This document shows, one piece after another, positions 45,553-54,863 of a stretch of 64,000 nt of DNA. Under the pieces are notes generated by a model. It searched no databases. It worked only from the letters and a program-made list of their open reading frames with translations, and had not been told where the DNA came from. Position 1 is the stretch's first letter, and each line of letters opens with the position of its first letter. A program made the position numbers and the translations under genes. Origin of the DNA: Atopsyche davidsoni (lineage: Eukaryota > Arthropoda > Insecta > Trichoptera > Hydrobiosidae); assembly GCA_022113835.1 (NCBI GenBank), contig JAILWY010000023.1, forward strand, positions 14,754,001 to 14,818,000, written 5' to 3'.

Positions 45553-47613
45553 ATGTCGGTGGAATTACGGAGTGATAAACAAAATAATTTCCTTATCGGT
45601 TTGCCTAGATATCAAATAAATGGTGCAAAATTACCATCTAATCGACAAATTCCCTCGGTCCTATTTTACAATATTCGCGAGGTTAAACTGATTGTTAGTG
45701 AAAGTGCAAATCTTGTGATTAGGGAGTGCATCATATATTGGGAAAAAGCAAGAATTCCAACAAGGGCATATCCTAACTGCGTGAAGAAACTTGTTGATTT
45801 ATATCATGTTTGGAGAGAGTTGCAAAAAAAATTGTAAGAAAACTCAGGTTACGTTCAAGAGCCGTGAGAACAATTTCAAAATTGATCTTGATAATTTGTT
45901 TGATATTGCACATGCTGATGCTTTTGAGAGAATGAAAATAGAGTAAGATAAATTATTTTTAATGAAACAGAGAGAGCCAGATCGACCAGGATGCTTAGGT
46001 GGTGTTGATAAAAAATTGTCGGAAAAAGAAGATAGATCTAAACAACGACGATTGGAAGAAGAGGAAAGGGTTGTAAGACAAAGATAACCACTAGCTGCTG
46101 AAACTAGAAAATCAAGGGCAGAAGCAATAAAATCTGACTTCTTTGGAAGTAATGTACCCGACGTAGTCACAGTCCATTGGGATGGAAAACTATTACCCGG
46201 GTTAGATGTACGAAGTTCTAAAGAAGAACGCTTGCCAGTTATTGCTTCGTTTGACGATAAGGAACAGCTTCTTGCAGTGCCGAAACTAGAACATTCTTCT
46301 GAAAAACATCAAGCTAAGGCTGTCTCAACAGCTCTCTTTGACTAGAACCTTAACGATAAAGTACAAATAATGTGCTGCGACACAACAGCTTCCAATACTG
46401 GCCGTTTCAATGGAGCTTGTGCTATTTTGGAGCAAACTTTAGGAAGAGAATTGCTGCTTTTCGCCTGTCGTCATCATGTTTATGAATTGGTCCTAAAAGC
46501 TGTCTTTGAAAGCAAAATTAAGCAAATTACTAGTAGCCCAGATATTCCAATGTTTAAAAAGTTCAGAGAAAATTGGAAAAACATCGACGCTAGTAACATT
46601 GAACCATCTCTTAATTTCGTAAAACAACGTGTTGCCGAGACAGACATTCAAGCTTTGTTAATATTTTATAAGGCAGAATTAGACAAAGGTTATGTAAGAG
46701 ATGACTACCGCGAATTGGTCGAACTGTGCGTAATATTTTTGGGAGGAGACACAGGAAAAATTAAAACTAAGGCCCCCCGGAGCAATGCATCAGGCTCGCT
46801 GGATGGCGAGAGCGATCTATTCTTTAAAAATATGTTCACTTCAGTCACAATGCAGAATAACTGCGAAGGACAAAAAGGCTCTACAAGATGTTTGCTTATT
46901 TGTCGTGATGTTGTATGTTAAACCTTGGCTCGAATGTACAGTGGCGATCAAAGCACCTAACCAAGATTTGCGCTTCTTGAAGATGTTAAAAGAGTACGAA
47001 AAAGTTGACGCAACAATTTCTAATGCTTCTATAAGCAAGTTTAGCCATCACTTGTGGTATTTATGTGAAGAGACAGTTATTCTATCACTGTTTGATGATG
47101 AAGTTGATAACCAAACTAAGAAGAAAATGATTGCCAACTTCAACCGGGACAAAACCTCAGATTTTAGCAAACGCTATGACCCGTCAAAGGAAGAACTGCC
47201 CCAAAGGTTGTTTGGTAAGTTTAATTGACTTTTTGTGATATATTTAAATTGTTGTAGATTTATTTGTTATTTATCTTATTTTCCTTTTTTTTCCAGGCAA
47301 AACACTGGATAATTTCGTATCGGAAAAGAGCAAACAATTTTTATCACGACTGCAGATCGACGACAGTTTTCTAAAGGAAGATGTATCTTCCTGGAATAAT
47401 AATGCTGCTTTTCTGGAAGCTAAAAGAAAAATAAGTTATTTGAGAGTTGTGAATGATACTGCTGAAAAGGCTGTTAAAATGATGCAAGATTTTAACGGAC
47501 TTATCACGGCTGAAGAAGAACAAAAACAGTTCTTGCTGCGCTGTGTCCAGGAACATAGAAAATTGTATCCGGACTGTAAAAAAACAACTCTAAAAAAAAG
47601 TTACCCTGGCTGA
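45553..47613 (+). pseudogene. Decayed hAT-like transposase gene, two exons
   Basis: This encoded the transposase that would have cut and rejoined the surrounding element. The first frame starts at the ATG at 45553 (MSVELRSDKQNN) and runs 94 codons to a stop. The homologous reading continues in the next frame after a one-base slip in the A-run near 45825-45832. In that frame there are stops at 45944, 46085 and 46343; then comes an open stretch from 46370 beginning MCCDTTASNTGRFNGA. A second slip near 46770-46784, in a C-run, moves it to the frame read as MHQARWMARAIY. It continues to 47214, crosses a GT-AG intron, and ends at TGA 47611-47613. Motifs: HWDGK upstream is a candidate first acidic residue. 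CDTTASN followed by CRHH matches the hAT second Asp plus CxxH arrangement. The C-terminus (RVVNDTAEKAV) resembles conserved C-terminal segments of related arthropod transposases, as I recall them. The final catalytic Glu was not identified. Confidence 0.82.
47215..47296 (+). other. Intron in the hAT transposase pseudogene
   Basis: The upstream frame reads RLFG and then runs off into an in-frame stop if not spliced. GTAAGT at 47215 is a consensus donor. A pyrimidine tract ending TTTTTTTTCCAG at 47296 is a consensus acceptor. Removing the 82 bases joins a split glycine codon (G|GC) and restores the frame into KTLDNFVSEKSKQF. The signals are intact although the coding frame is not. Confidence 0.8.
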
Positions 47614-47635
47614 TTGTTATTACTGTATGTTTTTG

Positions 47636-47641
47636 ATTAAA
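47636..47641 (+). promoter_or_regulatory. Polyadenylation signal of the transposase gene
   Basis: ATTAAA lies 22 bases after the transposase stop codon and inside the element. It is a common variant polyadenylation hexamer. In DNA this AT-rich the hexamer also occurs by chance, so the call rests on its position. Confidence 0.4.
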
Positions 47642-47884
47642 GATTAATGTTCATCTAATTGAATTTTTACTATTATTTACTTAATTTATTGCATTTATAA
47701 TGATTTTATACCAGACCGAAATATCAAGACAAAACACGTTTTTTACTAAACTTTGAAGCTCGGTCGGCACTGGTTGCAATTATGCTAGAAAGATGAAATT
47801 TTATATTTAAGACTCTTATAGCATTACTAAAAAAAGTAAAGGGTACCCATTTCGAAATTTGAAAAAAAAAATTTTTTGGTCATA

Positions 47885-47898
47885 TAAGGGACACCCTA
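47885..47898 (-). repeat. Right terminal inverted repeat of the 45.3-47.9 kb hAT
   Basis: TAAGGGACACCCTA is followed directly by the second copy of the 8-bp target duplication, ATGAACAC, at 47899-47906. The perfect duplication suggests the insertion is not extremely old, or simply that these 8 bases escaped mutation. Confidence 0.95.
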
Positions 47899-47906
47899 AT
47901 GAACAC

Positions 47907-48668
47907 TATATAATTTACGTTATACAAACAAGTCATTAGAGTAACAAACAATCCAACTTGAATTTAAAGACGTAAATATATTATCAATATTAAATTTCAA
48001 AAGTATTTGCTTTCCTTCTTTTTTGGTCAATAAAGAATAAATCTTTGTTAAAAAAGATACACAGCTTGAAATAATATTAAATAAAAAAACCTTTTGATGA
48101 TATTATACTTAAGTCGTTTACAAATAATTAAAATATTCTAGCCTTGTACCAAAATGTCATTGTACTCAATATAAACTTTTTAATACCTATACACTAACCG
48201 CAAAAATAAAAATAAACGAATGGAAAACTTTTAACATCAAAGTTTCCATTTATCAGTGATTCCACACTTGCATCTGCTATTTGGCTATCAATGTAAATTT
48301 AAGCAAGTCCCGAGACGAGATACAATTTACGCCATTTTGAAAAGTGAGATTGCATCTCCTTCGCGCGGGATGACCTGCTGTTCGTGGCACCGGAAAAAGT
48401 AATTCCGCCGTCGGCTCCAGCGCCTGATTCGACGCAACCCGCGCGACAAACTACCCACATTCATGCGAAAACTAACGACAAGACTAATACAGTACAATAA
48501 GTTCTGTATCAAATAAAACTATTAGTTTATATTCACGATTTGAAAATATCGTTATAGGATATGGAAAGCGAAACTATGTTGTAAAATAGTATATTAAGCA
48601 ATACAATTTGTGAGTATAAAAATTCTAATAAACTGGGATTCCATACCGACTTCAATATATTCAGATAA

Positions 48669-48673
<5 letters not shown>
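47907..48673. other. AT-rich spacer, no gene seen
   Basis: AT-rich, with a GC patch at 48350-48450 (TTCCGCCGTCGGCTCCAGCG). Nothing supportable as a gene. Confidence 0.55.

Positions 48674-48702
<29 letters not shown>
48674..48702 (+). repeat. Poly-T tract, about 29 bases
   Basis: A homopolymer that could be the reverse-strand poly-A tail of a retroposed copy on the minus strand, but no recognisable body or target duplication flanks it. Length is likely polymorphic. Confidence 0.85.
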
Positions 48703-48707
<5 letters not shown>

Positions 48708-48807
48708 TGTAAACTCTCAAGTATTATTTATTATTTTGTACAAGTATCGAAATTCACATCTTTTCACGGAGGTTTCGGTGTGTTACTCAGATACAAGTAT
48801 AATATTC

Positions 48808-49025
48808 GGTACTTGTTTTTTATCCGACCACCAAAAAACTTATACCTAACCTTTTTTTTTTTTTTTTAACCTAACCTAACCTAACTCAACGAATCGAGCG
48901 GTCACGGAAATCTGCAATGAACGAAATAAACGCCACAACGGGACTCATCGTCATATGATAGATTCTTATCTCTGCGAGTACATGTACATTAAAAATTTTT
49001 GGTGGTCGGATAAAAAACAAGTACC
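48808..49025 (+). mobile_element. MITE with 30-bp inverted repeats and a TTAGG-type core
   Basis: The left end (48808-48837, GGTACTTGTTTTTTATCCGA then CCACCAAAAA) is the reverse complement of the right end (48996-49025). The flanks TAATATTC (48800-48807) and TAATATTC (49026-49033) form a perfect 8-bp target duplication. The interior holds a 17-base T-run and CCTAA repeats. No coding frame is present. Known: 8-bp duplications occur in hAT, P and Merlin elements; a GG-initial end would suit Merlin, but this is not decisive. Orientation is arbitrary. Confidence 0.83.
48868..48886 (-). repeat. Short TTAGG-type telomere-like run inside a MITE
   Basis: AACCTAACCTAACCTAACT, that is TTAGG units on the minus strand, lies directly after a poly-T stretch and within the 48.8-kb MITE. 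TTAGG is the ancestral arthropod telomere unit. A run this short may be chance or a dispersed motif rather than relic telomere. Confidence 0.6.
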
Positions 49026-49033
49026 TAATATTC

Positions 49034-49867
49034 TATAACTATTTCCATAGCTTTCAACGATTGTGCTAGGCTTGACGGAACAGTGCTTCTTAGAATCACA
49101 ACTACACCTATGTATAAAATATATTATCGTAATAATAAATTTAGGTAAATGTATTAATTGTATACCATATTGTAAAAAAAATGAGTTTAGATAATTATTA
49201 CTACTGCACTGTATATTTTACGACAAATAATAAATTATTACAACATAATAATTTCAACATGATACAACGAAGGATACAAAGTATATACAAGCAAACTTAA
49301 ATCACAACCAACATCCTAAAATCTTAATGAACTGAGACTGTCTTAGCATCAGCGCCACACTAGTAATGGATACAGCGAGTAATTTGCATTAGCACTTGTG
49401 AATAATTAACATGAACAGATCCGGTAAACAATCGTGAGAAGAACCAAAAGTTACGAGCTCCAAGCTTTGACCTTCAAAACAGATATTGCGGAGTCATTGG
49501 ATCCACGTGTGGGTGGCTTCGTGTATAACTGGCGCGGTCAGAAACAGTGCGCGGGTTTATTAGGAGAGGTCACTTCGACTGTGGGTTCGTCGGTCGGGGT
49601 GAACTGGGGGGCGTGGCCGGCGGGGGAGGGAAGCGGGTGAGATGCCACTGCCTCCCTCTCAGTCACCCCGAGATGGAAACTTCTTTCAATGAGGTGGAAT
49701 TCGAGGCTCGCGTCTGTCGTTTTGTTTTTGAACCATAGAGCGACTCTTTTACAATTTTTTTTCTATGGAGTGGATTGCGATAAGAGGGAACGCCTGCTAA
49801 AATAAATTGTGGTATTTTAAATTGGAAGATTTTCTTATTACTTTACATTTGTTAAGAAAAAAGAAAC
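49034..49867. other. Spacer with G-rich patch, no gene seen
   Basis: A G-rich patch at 49575-49640 (GAACTGGGGGGCGTGGCCGG, GGGGGAGGGAAGCGGG) falls in two overlapping small frames. No motif is recognised. Confidence 0.55.
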
Positions 49868-50049
49868 CGTATGTTTATTTTTTTGATTGAACGTATATCA
49901 GATGCGTATTTATTACCCATTACGGATTTATTATATTATTACTAATATGATTAGGCACATTAGTTCACACATAGAAGATGATTGAAGAAATTCTCGATGG
50001 GTAATAAATACGCATCTGATTGACGTTCAATCCAAAAAATAGACATACG
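49868..50049 (-). mobile_element. FB1 foldback MITE, copy C
   Basis: The same 180-190-bp unit as copy A, in the opposite orientation. The outer arms contain ATCAGATGCGTATTTATTAC (left) and its complement (right). The interior is TACTAATATGATTAGGCACA followed by TTAGTTCACACATAGAAGAT. The ends are CGTATG / CATACG. It sits about 130 bp upstream of tRNA-bearing copy D. Confidence 0.8.
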
Positions 50050-50171
50050 TATATGATAGTGCGCGTTTTGGCTAAATTAATAGATTTTAAAAATAATATC
50101 CAGATGGGATTAAAACCGCTTCACTTGTTACTTTGTTTAAAAAGTCCAGTGCTTGCAAATCACTAAATATT

Positions 50172-50385
50172 GGTTGGCCTGGGCACATTGGTTCATATGT
50201 AGAATATGATTGTTAAAAATTCTCGATTAATTGATGTTATTCGTTAGTACAAGGGCTAGTACACCGGCCATGTAAGCCAGGGGATGTTGGTTCAAATCCC
50301 ACATAAATCACGATGATATTTTTCTGAGAATTTCTTTAATCATCTTCTATGTGTGAACTAATGTGCCTAATCATATAAGTAATAA
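50172..50385 (+). mobile_element. FB1 foldback, copy D, with internal tRNA-like sequence
   Basis: The left arm GGGCACATTGGTTCATATGT...ATTCTCGAT (50181-50227) is inverted relative to the right arm GAGAATTTCTTTAATCATCT...ACTAATGTGCC (50326-50367), with mismatches. Between them lies the tRNA-like segment 50234-50312. The body is collinear with copy B read on the minus strand. A transcript could fold into a long hairpin presenting the tRNA-like loop. There is no protein frame. Confidence 0.75.
50234..50312 (+). repeat. tRNA-Thr-like segment inside FB1 copy D
   Basis: Contains the anticodon-arm segment CCGGCCATGTAAGCCAGG (loop CATGTAA, TGT anticodon, stem 4 of 5 paired). It also has the T-arm GTTGGTTCAAATCCCAC (stem 4 of 5 paired), whose centre matches the polymerase III B-box. 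The acceptor stem is more decayed than in copy B. It resembles the head of a tRNA-derived SINE, but sits between inverted arms rather than at an element's 5' end. Confidence 0.65.
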
Positions 50386-53300
50386 AAAGAAACCGTTACA
50401 ATTACATGACAATACCTTAATAATTAAGGTAAATGTCGACTCTCTAATTAGTAATAAAGATTTCACGGTTACGGTCGGCTGAATTCAGAAATTTTTTTCA
50501 ACCCCATACAATGATAGTGCACATAATGGGCGATGTTGGCCCCAGGATTATAATTATCTGTAAGTTTCTAAAAAATATAAATAAATATGAAATCTGTTAT
50601 ATTATAATCGATAACCATGGCTAGCCCTAGAGAGCTAAGCAAAAAAGAAGCAGGCATTTTTTTTTATAAACGTCTGGAAAGCAGTATTAATAGTAGTGTA
50701 TTTGTTACATTTTATGTAACTAAAATTCTCTTTATATGTTATCCACATATTTTGTCATTAAAATATTTCAATGTAAAAATATTAATTTCTCCGTTAATGT
50801 ATCCATTAACCATATTACGAAGAACTTCCGTTTATTACGACTGATTTCCCCCATCCATTTGCACACATGACATTCTCCTACGTCCATTAAAAGCTCATCC
50901 ATTTCAAGAATTAGCACAGCCTGCGTGATGGCAGGCCGTGATGTGAGTTATGTAACGGAACGGATGATATACGAGTACCGACTTCCCCTTTCAGGCTCAT
51001 CTAATAATAGGAAAACAATAATTATTTTAATACATTCTAAAGACAACCAATTTTTAAAATAATATAACTAAAGTGTTTATTTAAATTTTTAAACTATTCC
51101 TTTAAAAATCCAGCTTTATAAATGTTCTTTTTTTACTTTTTAAAGCAACATTTTCATTTTATTTTATAAAGTGTAAAACGCGCACCAGATATCCATTAAC
51201 AATGCTTATGGGGACTAGAAATAACGCCCAAAGCACAAAAGGCGAATGCCGCAGCATTGACATGAACAAACCAACTGGAAAATTTGAATTGTTATTTAAT
51301 ATACCTATCAGGCACTGTGGGAAGTCTAAGACTTGGGTTGTTCAGCACACTTTGCAGTGTAATAAAAGTCGAGAGAGACTTGGTATTTTCTACGTGTTTG
51401 AGAACGGCCATTTTATGTATGACATATATTACCTTATTAAAAGGAATTGCTCCATTACTGATTTTCTTCTATGGTTCAGAATCGAGTTAACTCGAGGCCA
51501 AAGAATGCTAGATAATCAATGCATTTTATATGAAGTGTTAGTAAGCGCCCATTAAGAATAAGTCAATTCTTCGAAATCTAAAAATTGAAACGAAGTTATT
51601 CTAGACTGAATCAAAATGGTATATTAAAATCACCTTGAGATCCAATGATGCATAAAAATTGTCGAGATAACCGATTATATCTCTCATACTCTCCGGTATG
51701 GAAGAAAACCGCCGAAAGGGTCGCTCGACAGAAACACGGTCTACAGCTATAACGATACAAGAAAAATGTGCAGATTTATATAAGCAGATAAAATGTAAAT
51801 AATAAGAAGATATTGTTTTCTTAAAATAGTTCCGGGATCGTTCTGTAAAGCTGGTGCCAGGCTGAGATCCAAATTCATTCAGCATTGTTCTTTCAGGTGA
51901 TTCAGCCCCTCCGTGCCGCCCCTCGCCCCCGAGGACTACATTAGCCCCGCGATCTCGAAGCCTCCACGAGCCGTGGTATTAATGCTGCACGATATTCCAG
52001 ATAAACCATAATACGTCATCATTTCCGCCAAGAGCGTGGCAGCTTTTATACGGAACGAAAAGCATAATATTGGTGTCTTGTCAAAAGCTATTAAGGTTTT
52101 TTTTATCAATCATGTTACAGTAGCGCAAATATGTGATATTATAAAAATAAACTTATTTTTCAAAAATATGGTATTTTTTAATATTTGAAAAAATATACTT
52201 GGAAACTTTACTTTTTATATTCACCTGGGGATTAAAAAAATGTGCTTTTATGTTTTAGATTTTCAAAAATCAATCACAATATTTCAAACAATACTAATAA
52301 GACACATAATCACACACATGACTAGACATAATCCATTACTTTTTAAAGAGCTTCAAAATGGAATCTGCATCATCATGAAAATATCTGAGTAAATCATATA
52401 AGTTTTGATGCTCATTTTATCGCAAGTAACAAGAAGGGCTTTCTTGAATAAAGGTAAAATATAGATAAATTTTACGTGCAGAGTGTAAATCTCACCTCTG
52501 GCGTAGTTTATAATAATTTAGTTATAGTTACCACACCTGTATGAAGATCGAGCGAGTCGCGCATCTAACGAGAGCTTACCTGAAACAAACATCTTATATT
52601 AATAAAATTGGATTACATATTATAGAAGAGAAAAAAAAAATTCACCGCGATGGAAAATTGTTAAACATGGTATTAAAATTAAAGCATTGGTACTACACAT
52701 TTAATGATGTATGTATTATGAAACAATACTGTCAAATTATCCGATTCGATACATCTACTCTACACATCTGATGAATTCATATTCCTTGGGTTATTGGCCC
52801 TGTTTAGGTTACCGATTGCAAGTGATGAGATTTATAAATCGGTGCGCAAAAAATATTGCTTTTCGATAAGCCCTCAAGTCCGATTTAAGTCTGGCGTGAA
52901 GTGAATATATTACATTTAAAAATAAAAAAAATAAAAATGAATTCGATATTAGCCTGACTGCTTGCATTTTCCATTTACAATATACGGTGGTCTCGTCTCC
53001 AGTCTGATAGAAATATTGTGTGTATTGTACATATTCAACGAAAAGTTATTTGAGTGATATATATAATATTAAATATAAAATACTAAACATGAAAAAAATA
53101 GATAAAGATATTGAAATTGCTCAGACGATCATCCCACTTTTACTATCAAAGAATTGTAGACTAGGTCGGCCCAGCTGTCAGTATTTCGTTGGAATCACAA
53201 CGAATTCCTTGCAGAGTCTTAAAACGCTGATAGCTAATGTCTCTGACAAAATTAGCAGTTACTTTGTAAGTTATTATTGCTTTACAAAATAAGGAACATC

Positions 53301-54188
53301 AATTTGAATTATAAAAATAAATGAATTGATTTTTTTACGGTTACTTGAGCAATTCAATCGAGTTATTAAAAAAAAAAATTATGCCAGCAATATGTCCCAG
53401 TTTAACCTTTTTGAAATCAAATTAAATTTTAAGTTTTGAAAGTCGAATCAAAGTCTACGTCGAGTCACAGTGAGCAAAACAGACGAGGCGGAGACAAGTG
53501 TTAGCCAGTTAGTAAAGATTGAGTAGATCAAGCAGTGATATATGCAATATAAATAATAAATGTGCTGGGGGGGTAATCAGGTGTATACATACTGATCATA
53601 TTCGAGTAGAAGATATAAAGTGTTTACGACCTGTTTTACGAACACGGGACTCGATAAAAAAAAAACACCTGTTAACCAACGTGTGAGGCTCAGTGGGATA
53701 AAAACAATATTCGAATCGCGATAAGACCACATGCATGGATGGTGATTGCGATAATGACGGTAGTGTCAGTGGTGCCCTGTAGAGAAAATAACGTTGAGGA
53801 AAATAAAACAAACAAGAAATTTAAGATAAAAACCTGAGGAAAGTAAAGAAATATAAAACAAACTTATAATACTGCATTTTTAAATAAGCATCTACAAAGA
53901 TATATTATTATTTCATCTTTCTAAATTGTAAAGAAGATAAAAAAAAACACATATTAATATTCTTACTACTAAATATCGTATGACAATATAAAAAACTTAA
54001 GCATGCAATAATAGAAAAGAATATTTCGGTGATTAACTTAAACATGATATTAGAATAATTCTGCTCAATATAAAGGCTATGTTAACTTTTCAGCTGTGAG
54101 AACAAATTTAATTTACTAAAGGTTTAAGATCTCTAGGTGTCTTTCAGGGCATATTATTTTTAGATATTAACTAAGAGTCTTCAGGAGA
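50386..54188. other. AT-rich spacer; one unassigned 117-codon frame
   Basis: The frame at 51202-51555 (+) starts MLMGTRNNAQSTKGECRSID and ends LYEVLVSAH. I do not recognise it, and it has no visible splice or promoter context. The frame at 53020-53292 is similar in status. A GC patch lies at 51900-51985. Nothing else is seen. Confidence 0.5.
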
Positions 54189-54863
54189 TCTACTATAATA
54201 AAAGCCATTGTGTGTGTGTGTATGTTTCATTTTTTGGTTCTCTATAGAATATCTTAAAAGATACAACGCTGATTTTTTGCACGTAAGTTCAGTAAGTTTT
54301 TCCGCAGTTATGTGCCGAATTTCAAGACGATAGGATAATATTTTCATTCATAAACTAATTAAATAAAACTATCAAATATGCTTTATGTACGAATTATATG
54401 ATTCTGTTGTTCACAGCGAGAATTTCAAATTTAGAATTTTTACAAAAAAACAAAATATGATGCTTCTAAGAAATTTCCGGTTTATGTCAGCTTGACACAA
54501 GAGTACCAATTTTATTTTTTAGTTGCGTTAGAAATTATTAATCACATCATTAATAACTTAAAATGCCTCCTTAAAAAATAACACCGTCCAAGCACAGCAA
54601 ACGTAATTAAAAAAGAATAGCACAATTGAACGTGATAAAGACTGCATATAATAAAGAACAGTGCAGTGAAAGTGATTCGTTGTTTGTGACACGAAATGTG
54701 ATATTTCCTAGAATGGCTTTGCTTTCGAAATTAATATCCGGTTATTCAAAATATATGTGTACAAAATGAAATCAAATATTCATCTAATTGTCAGCCAAAC
54801 ATGTTCACTACACTATTGCAACGTTCATCGAATGCGTCATTTTATGACGGGCTACATTTCTAG
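54189..54863 (+). mobile_element. Non-autonomous Helitron, copy 2
   Basis: Starts TCTACTATAATAAAAGCC at 54189 after host A, then a GT run and TATGTTTC. It ends with the hairpin CGTCAT-TTT-ATGACG (54835-54849), a 10-base spacer and CTAG at 54860-54863, followed by host T. The interior is the same as copy 1 in the opposite orientation, including the stretch TTAATAACTTAAAATGCCTC. At 675 bp it is about 20 bp longer than copy 1. It has no coding capacity. The small minus-strand frame over its right end is a chance ORF. Confidence 0.9.

Larger units (their letters stand above)
45301..47898 (+). mobile_element. hAT-superfamily DNA transposon, full length but inactivated
   Basis: Seen: the element begins TAGGGTGTCCCTTA and ends with its exact reverse complement TAAGGGACACCCTA, giving 14-bp perfect terminal inverted repeats. 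The 8 bases on each side are identical (ATGAACAC at 45293-45300 and 47899-47906), a perfect target-site duplication. A second 8-bp motif, GTGCCGAC at 45419-45426, recurs inverted at 47763-47770. Known: 8-bp duplications and termini starting with (C/T)AGGGTG fit the hAT superfamily. The interior holds a decayed transposase gene on the same strand, about 250 bp from the left end and 285 bp from the right. Inference: autonomous-type structure, now dead because its transposase is broken. The borders are very secure; the superfamily call is strong but not checked by search. Confidence 0.92.

Noticed and set aside
45844..46170. 108-codon minus frame within the hAT element
   Set aside because: Antisense shadow of the transposase pseudogene, which has clear motifs on the plus strand.
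50234..50312. A functional tRNA-Thr gene
   Set aside because: Acceptor stem decayed, U33 replaced by A, stem mismatches, and it is embedded in a repeated foldback; treated as tRNA-derived repeat instead.
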